Positions 48,366-56,536 of a stretch of DNA of 64,000 nt are shown piece after piece (positions within the stretch are counted from its first letter, which is position 1; the number at the start of each line of letters is the position of its first letter). The position numbers and the translations under genes were made by a program. Origin of the DNA: Poecilobothrus nobilitatus (taxonomy: Eukaryota > Arthropoda > Insecta > Diptera > Dolichopodidae); the NCBI GenBank assembly GCA_947095535.1, contig OX352772.1:319682018-319746017 (forward strand). The letters run 5' to 3'. Under the pieces are notes generated by a model. That model made no database searches and had not been told where the DNA came from. It was given only the letters and a program-made list of their open reading frames with translations.

Positions 48366-48754
48366 AGTTTCCAGACCGTGTTATTTTCAGATTCAGTGAC
48401 GTGAATTGGCCTTCAAGATTCTGTGATTTGACACCGTTAGACTTCTTTATCTAGGGCTATGTGAAAGGACACGTCACAAGGATAATCCTCGAAACGTTGA
48501 AGAACTGAAAGCAGATTTTATTCGAGTTATTGATGAGATAGAGCCGCAACTATGCCAAAATGTGACCGAAAATTTTGATAAAAGAATCAGGTACTGTAGA
48601 GATGCAAGAGGTGGTCACATGGGAGATATAATTTTCAGTGTATAAATGGCAAACATTGTACTTCAAAAATTAATAAGAGATTTTTCAAGTTTCAATTCAA
48701 ATTCTATGTCTTTTAATTATTTACCTTCGAAAACTCAATTTGAAAGACCCTGTA
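48366..48754 (+). pseudogene. Tc1/mariner-superfamily transposase C-terminal remnant
   Basis: The translated frame reads VNWPSRFCDLTPLDFFI, a stop, then GYVKGHV. After a frameshift come DNPRNVEELKADFIRVIDEI, PQLCQNVTENF and RGGHMGDIIFSV with a natural stop at about 48645. The WP-R-x-DLTPLDFFLWGYVK...NVEEL...RGGH pattern is the C-terminal end of insect DDE (Tc1/mariner/IS630-type) transposases. The D of the PLD motif would be the third catalytic acid. After about 90 bp the element ends CAATTTGAAAGACCCTG, followed by TA, so the 3' terminal repeat is CAGGGTCTTTCAAATTG next to a TA target. The N-terminal two-thirds and the 5' end are missing. Dead copy. Confidence 0.75.
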
Positions 48755-48804
48755 TATATAAAATACCGTATGGGAAAGCCGTATTTTATATATATTTATA
48801 AAAT

Positions 48805-49100
48805 TTATAAAACCAGCTATCGTTTGGCGTTTCCAGATTGAAAATATGCCTTATAGAACCTGTGTTATAGCAATTTAAAGATAGGGCTTTTTCGAGGGCT
48901 ATAGCTCCATAACGGGTGGGTCTAAAGAGAGAATTTTGTTCAACAAAATTAGTTTTTTGGCGATGCCTATGCGTAGTTAAAACTTCATTGCTTTATTTCA
49001 AAGGGTGTAGAAGTTTTGTAAACATCCACAGTGACGGACGAACGGACATACAGACAAAGTAAAACTAATAAGCACATTTTTTCAAAATTTTCTCAAAATG
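48805..49100 (+). repeat. R2 dispersed repeat, middle and tail
   Basis: It carries CAGCTATCGTTTGGCGTTTC, AGATAGGGCTTTTTCGAGGG, GCTCCATAACGGGTGGG, AAGGGTGTAGAAGTTTTGTA, then GACGGACGAACGGACATACA and AAAGTAAAACTAATAAGCAC. It supplies the middle that is absent from the 47338 copy and the same tail. It could be the continuation of one R2 copy split by the transposase relic, or a second copy. Confidence 0.55.
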
Positions 49101-49103
49101 GGC

Positions 49104-49236
49104 TAAAAAAGCCATAAAATTTGAGGTTTTAATTCATTATAAATTATGGCGCCAAAATAAAAATGAAAAAGATTCTAATTTTTTTTATTTTGGGGCCATA
49201 ACTTATAATGAGTTGAGAAAAATCTTGGCTTTTTAT
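49104..49236. mobile_element. Foldback MITE-like inverted repeat
   Basis: The left arm (about 49104-49164) and right arm (about 49180-49236) are imperfect inverted repeats sharing AAAGCCA, TTCATTATAAaTTATGGC and CCAAAATAAAAA blocks. A third, partly palindromic relative is at 49481-49523 (GGGGCCATAATTCATTATGA), and a further relative is near 49435-49462. Likely a small cluster of related foldback elements. Confidence 0.55.
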
Positions 49237-50333
49237 AAATTCTTCTTCTTGAAGAACTTTTAAAAACTTAAAATAATATCCATTTTTTTGAATTTTGCGA
49301 CCTAAAAGGCCATTATACGCTTGCAGAGCAGAAGTAGTAGACGTCGGAAATTTTACGACATTATTTCGTGCGACACTATTTCATAGACGCAATACTAATA
49401 CTGTTATAAGCAAATCATGAAATAAGACCGTGAATGAATTACGGCCGCGAAATAAAAAAGATAAAATACCCGGAAATCAATTTTTTTGGGGCCATAATTC
49501 ATTATGAATTAAGACCCTAAAATAAAAATGAAAAAAAACTCCAAATCCCATTAGACCAACCCGTATACCAAATTTGATTGAAATCCGAGACTTTTTTTCT
49601 GGTCACCGTCTATTTATTTTACAGAGGTCCTAATCACAGCACTAACCTCTATACTAAATTTCATTCTAACGGGATAAGAATTACATGAGTTATACTAATA
49701 TTTTTGCGGACGCGGACGCGATATTTTCAAAAAAATTTTTTTTTTGTTTTATTGGATTCTACACCCTTAAAAACGTCAGCGAAATCTATTTTTTTTTCGA
49801 AAACCCATCACAACACTCATATTATTTTATACTACGAGTGCAAAGAAGCACAAAAGATAACTTAACATTTTTTTATAAAATCTCAATCAGATTAAAATAG
49901 ATAGCTATTACCATTTACCAAGAGGTTATTAATATTATAAAAATAATTTATTAAATTTATTAATTATTAATAATGATTTTGATTTGATAACTAATTTAAG
50001 AAACATTATCTAAAGAAAAGTGTAAAAACATGTTTTTGCAATTTACTAAATATTTTTTTTTTATGAAATTTTTAATTTAAAAAAATTTATTTTATAAAAA
50101 CTTAACACTAACTTATAATTAAAATATAATTTTACCTATATAGCCAATAATATTGACCGTAATTTAAGTAATGCCAGATGAACAATATTTTTTAAAACAA
50201 TGGTCAACTTAGTAAAATAAGGTCAGTGCATAAAAATTTAGGTTTAAGCTTTTAAAAATGAGTTTCTGAAGAAAAATAACAAAAAGACCACACCTCAGTG
50301 TATCGGACTAAATAATAAAATATGTAATTATAA
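49237..50333. other. Non-coding, with decayed repeat pieces
   Basis: 49300-49530 contains the further foldback-related pieces and TTATTTCGTGCGACA / CTATTTCATAGACG phrases like the 46047-46826 ends. 49560-49680 resembles a degraded R2/DINE-type repeat. The remainder is filler. No gene. Confidence 0.45.
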
Positions 50334-50700
50334 ACCAGCACAACTAAATTTTACAGAAGTTGCTGGCATTCAACTTGATATCTTTTCATTCCCACAACTA
50401 TTCTAAATAGATACTAAGTCATTTTCATGTTAAGAAAGAAGTTATATGACAGCTACTCAAACCCGCCGATCAAACTTCCTGAATTTAAAAAGCGAAACGA
50501 ACAATTTTTACAAAAGTGACATAGTAAAATTACAAATTCCTAACTCCTGTATTTTTTGAGTTATCGTGTAATCGGACGCATAAACAAACGAACGTATGTG
50601 ACTTAATCGATTCAGAATTCAATTCTTATCCGATCCATACACTTTAGTGTACACCTAGATCATTTCCTTTTTAAAGTCAGATGCCACAAATGGAAGTTTT
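50334..50700 (-). mobile_element. DINE-1/mini-me-like fragment
   Basis: Same orientation as 11601-12403. Blocks in order are CAACTAAATTTTACAGAAGT, ATAGATACTAAGTCATTTTC, GACAGCTACTCAAACCCGCC, AAAAGCGAAACGAACAATTT, TTTTTTGAGTTATCGTG, a degenerate GTCC tract, GTGACTTAATCGATTCAGAA and ACACCTAGATCATTTCC. About one internal unit remains. Confidence 0.6.
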
Positions 50701-50782
50701 GTTTTTTTTTCACACAACATATAGTTTTGGTTTTCAGAAAAAAAAAATTTCTACAAGATTTTTAAATTTATTGTTATGTATA
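50701..50782. other. AT-rich spacer
   Basis: Short spacer ending in the TA that precedes the MITE. Confidence 0.4.
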
Positions 50783-51130
50783 CAGGGTGTTCTAGAACAT
50801 GCGTATCAGCTTTTTTAAACAGGGAAGGAGCCTTTGTTTTAAAATATGTATATAAAAAAATATTAACTAAATAGGGTGTGCTCTATCGATTGGTGATATT
50901 TTGAACTTCCCAAAGTGCAACGGAAATTCAATTAAATCCACATTTTTAAATGGGAAGGAGTCTATTCTTCAATGCAAATTCGGATTCTTCATCAAAAAAT
51001 AAGAAACTGTAGTCTTTATATTTTTTTTTTTCTTTTCTAAGTATTTTTCTTTAAAATTAATAGAAATAAAACAAAAATCTGTCATTCCTTGTAAAATAAA
51101 AAACTGGTAGGCATGTTCTGTGACACCTTG
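50783..51130. mobile_element. Tc1/mariner-type MITE with TA target duplication
   Basis: The left terminus CAGGGTGTTCTAGAACATGC (50783-50802) and the complement of the right terminus CAAGGTGTCACAGAACATGC (51130-51111) match at 16 of 20. Both ends are flanked by TA (50781-50782, 51131-51132), the Tc1/mariner target. 348 bp, no ORF. CAGGGTG-type ends are also seen on the transposase relic ending at 48752, so an element of that superfamily could have mobilised it. Confidence 0.75.
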
Positions 51131-51132
51131 TA

Positions 51133-51482
51133 TACATTTACACCTGAATTTATTTGAATCTGTAAATGGTTAAATGATTAGATGGCCACAAATATACAAA
51201 AATAAATATATTTTAAAATCTTTTAAAAAACCAGTAGATATTCGTTTGATTCTTAGCATGAAAATAATGTTATTATCAAATCATAATTTGGCTTAATGTG
51301 CAAAAATATTATAATTTCAGTATTATTAAAGGTAATTTTCTTTAAGAGAAGTGTTGAACAAGTGTAAAGATATTCTTAATTAAAATGAGAACTTAATAAA
51401 ATTATTTAATGATGATATCCAAAAATAAATATATTATTATTGAATAGAGTTTTAAATATTATTAAAAGTATTTATAAATAAG
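51133..51482. other. AT-rich spacer
   Basis: Non-coding. Nothing is seen. Confidence 0.45.
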
Positions 51483-52313
51483 ACCGAATGTAAATCAACG
51501 GTTTTTAGAAGCACACATTTCCAAAAGTCAATACGTGTTTTTACTTTTGGAAATGTCAATCAAAGTTTTTAGAATTGGGAGTTGCACCATTTGAAAATTT
51601 TCTTAATTTTTCTTAAGAAAAATGTCAAAAATAAAGAGCACTTTCATCGTTTTTTAAGATAACTTTACATAGTTAAGAAAAGCCATTAACACATGTAAAA
51701 TTATATAGTTGAGCTTTAAGTTTTGTTAAAGTCATTTTGAAAAACTTTGCACAGGTGCCTAAGTTACAGATATTTTAAAATAGAAAAATTTGAACTTTTC
51801 AGTTCTTTAAACAGTACAAAGAAATTTTCTGAGACATATTTTTTCTCCTAAAATTTTGAGGTTCTAACTAAAAGGGTGTTAGAGTTATGAAGAAACAAAA
51901 ATCTTCCAAAAGTTTGTCTTCACATAACGATAAATTTAAATACTAAATTTAAAAAACATGCATATTTGATATTGGACTCTTTTTACCTTTATAAATCAAT
52001 ATTTGATATTAAAAGAAATACTGTCGAATGGCGTTTTTGAATTGTAAAACTTTTAAGTAGAACTTGAGATATACACATTTAAAAATAGGGCTTTTTCAAA
52101 TTTTGAGAGACTGTAGCTGGGTAATCTATAAGGCTACATGAAAAAGTTATTCTACAACATAAATTTATTTTATGAGACCTAAACATGGTTAAAATTTAAT
52201 AGCCCTATCTTTAAAGGTGTAGAAGTGTTGTAAGCATACGGACGGATGGACGGATAGAGTGAAACTAAAAGAATTTCTTCAAAATTTTTTTGGAAATATG
52301 CTAAAAATAAACT
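51483..52313 (+). repeat. R2 dispersed repeat, most complete uninterrupted copy
   Basis: It runs from CCGAATGTAAATCAACGGTT and AAGCACACATTTCCAAAAGT through GTCTTCACATAACGATAAAT, GTCGAATGGCGTTTTTGAAT, AACTTGAGATATACACATTT, AAATAGGGCTTTTTC and GTAGCTGGGTAATC. It ends in AAAGGTGTAGAAGTGTTGTA, GGACGGATGGACGGATAGAG and GGAAATATGCTAAAAATAA. All R2 blocks are in order over about 830 bp. No protein is encoded. The GGAC/GGAT tract near the right end links it in style to mini-me/DINE-like repeats. Confidence 0.65.
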
Positions 52314-52834
52314 GATTATACATTTCTTAACAAATTATTAGGTGCTTGTCTAAATTTATGTTATTTATAAGTTAGTATAATTTTCATTCGAATTAAATAA
52401 AAAATATAAATTTATTTTATTAATATAAATTAATAAATAATAATTTATTCTTTTAATTTATTTTATTATAATAATTATAGGTACCTGCATATTAAGAATC
52501 TTAATTTTCCGGCGCTATCACTTTATTCCGAAAGAAATAAGTCCAGAACAAAAATTAGTGACACGTATCCTGCGTTATTTGAAACGCCGGAATGCCATCT
52601 ACTACTTTAAACGTAACAAAAGCTAAAATTATTTATTTAAATCTTGTAAAACAATCTGGAAAAGCCAATATTTTTGTCTTTTTTCAAACATTTTACTAAT
52701 TAAGAGCTAATTTTATTTTCGAAATGCCTAAGATGGTTATATACATTCCATATCAACTTTTCATTTTACTTGTTTATATTTATCGCAATCAAAAAGAGTT
52801 TTCTCGTTCCACGTACCGTATAGTCGAATTTCGT
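52314..52834. other. AT-rich stretch
   Basis: No gene. 52495-52610 is more balanced (TTTTCCGGCGCTATCACTTT) but unassigned. Confidence 0.45.
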
Positions 52835-52946
52835 TACTATTAATCCGGACTGATATCTGGAACTTGATTCTTATTCAGTTATCATTAGGAATACGACGAT
52901 AACTGAATAGGAATCAAGTTTCAGATATCAGTCCGGATTAATAGTA
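52835..52946 (+). repeat. Long hairpin: 49-bp arms, 14-nt loop
   Basis: The left arm is 52835-52883 and the right arm is 52898-52946, pairing along all 49 positions without a bulge. The only two DNA mismatches become G-U wobble pairs if the plus strand is transcribed, but A-C mismatches on the other strand. The arms begin TACTATTAATCCGGACTGAT. It could be a young foldback element or the stem of a small-RNA precursor. It has no homologue elsewhere in the window. Confidence 0.9.
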
Positions 52947-53095
52947 TACCACCACATAAAATAAACAGCATCCCCAAATTTGATGTTCGGTTTAGTACAA
53001 TTCCACCAACTTTTGATAGATTCCCTATATTTTCGTTACCTCTTGAAGGTCTCCTCTTCGTTACCTCTTGATCCTTATGTTGTCAGTTCCATGTG

Positions 53096-53420
53096 TTAAT
53101 ACTGTAGTGTTTTAGAGATATGAGTTTTAAAATGCATAAACTCAGGTCGGACAGATATACTAGACCTTTGGATGGTCAGATTCATCGCAGAAGAAGCCGC
53201 CCATTCTGAATACAGACAGCTTTTGTAGCCACTCATATCATGTACAACATATACGCTAGATTATTTGATTTCGGAGTTGACTTTCCTTTAGCTTTGGAAA
53301 TCAAATCCCATGAAATGCAAGGGAGGATCTACACAGCATTTGGATCTGTATCTCCAACAGTATGAAAGAATCTATAGTTCTTATACTACCAGGTCTTCTT
53401 TATATCTTCGCCTACTTCAA
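53096..53420 (-). pseudogene. Decayed coding remnant, family unknown
   Basis: The minus strand of this balanced-composition block gives two protein-like strings in different frames. At 53370-53265 it reads ILPCISWDLISKAKGKSTPK and SNNLAYMLYMI. At 53260-53096 an open 56-codon frame reads SGYKSCLYSEWAASSAMNLT and SISVRPEFMHFKTHIS, ending in TAA. Normal amino-acid composition in AT-rich DNA suggests former coding sequence broken by a frameshift, perhaps a transposon or processed gene. I do not recognise the family. Confidence 0.3.
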
Positions 53421-54174
53421 CAGAGATTAAACGAAGCAAATGAAAAAAGAAGAAGGATTTAATTTTAGAATATATATTAGCCTCAATTTATCTGTTGGTA
53501 ATATGAATTTAATATAATTTCTTTTTGGATTGAATGAATTTCTTATAATGATGTTGTCATGACTTTGTGTGGTTATTTCATCGAATGTACTGTTACTAAT
53601 AAAAAAATTAAAACATGTTTTTTTTTCAAAAATTTCTACATTTTGTTTTAACTATAACCTGCTTTAATTTTAATTTATTTGAAATCTTACGGGCTAATTT
53701 CTGTTGGAATTAATTTATTGCTCTTAATTTTTCTAACCTATTAAAAATTTGGATTCAATTAGTTTCAATATAAATTAGTACATTTTTTTTTTAAACTAAA
53801 TGCACCTATCTATTAAAGTTTATATTGCAAATTATTCGAAATATATTAATTGAAATATAATTATTAATAATTTATCTTATAGGATTATTTCAAGAAAAAA
53901 TATATTTTTTTTAATTTATTTAAATTTATTTTAGTATATAGGATAGAATCTAAGCAGAAAAACATTTTAATTATTCTTATTGTAAGAAATAAATGTATTA
54001 AGCTTTAAATAACTTGATATCAAAAAAATAAGCTTCAATACAGAGCGTGGTCAACTTAGCTTTTAAGCTGAAAGTGGTCAAATTGATTAGGATTCGATTT
54101 AAATAATTTTATTATTATTTTATTTTATTAATATATAAATATACATACACCTTAATTATCGAGCCGGTTGCTAT
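53421..54174. other. AT-rich spacer
   Basis: Filler between the unidentified remnant and the LINE end. No gene is seen. Confidence 0.45.
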
Positions 54175-54600
54175 TATAGGAAGGTTGATTCTTTAGCCCA
54201 GTAGTTTTTCAATTCAATGCAGTCAACTACCATGTTCTTAATTTTGTGTATTTCATTCCCAAAACATCACTTAGGAAGATCTTCTCTGTTTAATAGGTAC
54301 TTTATGGTACATTCCATTGTACATCTCATTCTAATTCTTGAAATTTTTACTTCTATTTTTCTGCTTCCTATATTTAAGAGATTGTTTTTGTTTGCATATG
54401 AGCAGAATGTTTTTCTAATGGAGTTAATTTCGTTCTAAATTTCTTGTCTTTTATTTTTTATGTGTTCATTATTTTGTTTCTTCGCCATGGTATATGGGAT
54501 TTTGGGATAATTAATATACTTGGCCGGATTAGTGATTGTTTTGCTTCGTTATCTGCCATTTTGTTCCCTCTTTTTCTTATTAATTTTAAATTTGTATCTA
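54175..54600 (-). pseudogene. LINE ORF2 3' end: RNase H tail and zinc-knuckle region
   Basis: On the minus strand, RGNKMADNEAKQS (54571-54535) matches the conserved GNE-x-AD-x-EAK end of the RNase H domain in LINE ORF2 proteins. About 190 bp further on, after stops and frameshifts, RIRMRCTMECTIKYLLNRED followed by LPK, a stop, CFGN, and NMVVDC matches the pattern R-L-R-x-GHT...YLLNRED-P-x-C...C-G...VKHI-x-DC at the extreme C-terminus of RNase H-bearing LINEs of insects. The histidine of that knuckle is replaced. Reverse transcriptase and endonuclease parts are absent. 5'-truncated dead copy. Whether it belongs with the ORF1 relic at 27 kb is unknown. Confidence 0.68.
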
Positions 54601-55284
54601 AATATTTGAAATTGTAAGTATAAGTCAACTTGTCACTTTATTTCATTCAAACTAAAAATTAAATGGATATCCTATGGATGTTTTTTTAAAAAATTGTATT
54701 GCTAACTAAGGTTAATACAATTAAGTTTATAGCAACTTGGTATATGTAATGTAATATTGAAGAAATCTGATTGTTATCGTTAATGAAGATTAAAAAAACA
54801 AAGTAAATAAATAATTATATCAGTTATATGGAGTTGCCATAAACCCTAACAAAAATAACGGTTAATATTAACAACTATGAACCAAATTTAACAGTTAAAA
54901 AAAATTGTTGTAGATATTATTCGTGATTTTATCTATGTATGTGTTTAATATTTAATATTTATTTCTGGTTTCATAATACATAATATAACATGTACATAAT
55001 CTATGTAAAAAAATTAATTGGTTAAAGATGTAATAAACATGGCCATAGATAAAGTACAAAATTTACAATAAGTACTTTAATTTACATACATACATATATA
55101 AATATATAATGATATAATATTAAAAATATTGTATCTGGGTATAAAAACGTCTGTTGTGAATCTGTGTTAAGTAAAATAAAAATTCTGTTCTTGTAGTTTT
55201 TTGTACTTTTTAATACTCCTAATAATATTCTATAATAACACTTTTTAACTATACTGTAAATTCTGATATTCTTTAATAATTATA
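54601..55284. other. AT-rich stretch
   Basis: No gene. TA-rich simple sequence lies around 55085-55120. Confidence 0.5.
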
Positions 55285-55288
55285 TTAA

Positions 55289-56532
55289 CCCTAGAGCGCA
55301 CTTCAGTACATAGTATACGTATACTTCATTTTGACCCAAACTGAATTATATAATATGTGCTTTAAAATACTTATATTCGAAACTGTTAGATTCACCATAC
55401 ATTTTACAAGTGTGAATTCATTTCAAATATGATATTAAGTTATATTACAAGGGATTGAATTTGAATGCAACGAAAAACAGTACACCAGTTTTAAAGAGTG
55501 CAATCGTATACATAGTACTAATTTTAATAAAAAAATTTTTTTTTTTGCATTTGAAATATTTGTCATTTGCAAATTCATATTTTAAAATTTTTGCATTATA
55601 GTGGTTATTCAAAATTAAGTGTATAATAATTTACATATTCAACCATATAGAACTTGTAAAATTATTTTATGGAAGTAAGTGAATTACGTGAAATCGAAAT
55701 TGAATTTTTGTTAAGTAATAAGATATAAGATGAATTTATGGGTGTGATCATTTAATATATAGCGAAGACTTTTTTGTGAAGGATGATAAGCAGAATGTGG
55801 GTTAAAGGGACAAAATTTGAAAATTAATAATTCATCTCATACTTCCTTCAGGCGAAGATAATGTCTTACAGAATGATGGAACCAAGAAAATTTCTCTAAA
55901 AATGGGTGTTCTTGCAATTGAAAGAAATAATATAAGAACCAGATGTGGACTAACAATTTTTTATAATCGGCCCGAAAATGTTATTATTGATGAGCAATTA
56001 TTGGTTTTATTTTGAGGATGGTGTAAATTTAGGCAAATATGCCAGCTAAATCAAAATACATCATTAATTGCAGATTTTGACAGATTATTTTTCAGAATAC
56101 ATAATATAGAAAATTCAGATCTAAGTAACTATAGAAAAATTATTAAATACATCTGATAAACAACAGGTTAAATGTATGGTTTTAGATTTTATAGATGAAT
56201 TGAAAGACGATACGAAAAAACAAAAGTAACATGACAAAACTAGATTTATATTAGAATTCTAGGTTGATATAGAAATGGCATGAGTATTGTATAAAGAATA
56301 TAATTAATTTTTCTGTTATTTTTTAATGATTCTTAAAAAAAAAAAAATTAAAATACTAAATATCTAAATATAAATATTTTATTCTAAACTTTCTTTTATA
56401 TTTTCTATTTAATTGTAAAATATTTTTCGTATCCAACAAATTAGTACCCACCATTATTATTGTGAGGGTCTAAAAGGACACTAATAATTCTTATAAGATT
56501 GTATGTATTTTTTTTTAGTGCACACTATAGGG
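55289..56532 (+). mobile_element. piggyBac element, internally degraded
   Basis: It is flanked by TTAA on both sides (55285-55288, 56533-56536), the piggyBac target. The left terminus CCCTAGAGCGCACT and the complement of the right terminus CCCTATAGTGTGCACT are matching inverted repeats. Inside, at about 55968-56050, the frame reads RPENVIIDEQLLVLF, a stop, GWCKFRQ, and after a frameshift MPAKSKY. The pattern DEQL-x-x-FRGRC-x-FR-x-YMP-K-x-x-KYG surrounds the first catalytic aspartate of piggyBac transposases. At 1,244 bp it is about half the usual element length. Several stops and the loss of the rest of the catalytic domain make it non-autonomous, but its ends look intact. Confidence 0.88.
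55968..56050 (+). pseudogene. piggyBac transposase catalytic-region fragment
   Basis: The only clearly recognisable coding part of the element at 55289-56532. It holds the D of DEQL (first catalytic aspartate in the family), an in-frame stop replacing the R of FRGR, and a frameshift after FRQ. Upstream sequence from about 55671 (MEVSELREIEIEF) may be the decayed N-terminus. No downstream catalytic aspartates are identifiable. Confidence 0.8.
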
Positions 56533-56536
56533 TTAA

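Noticed and set aside
54217..54438. Plus-strand frame of 73 codons
   Set aside because: Antisense shadow of the LINE RNase H/C-terminal relic.
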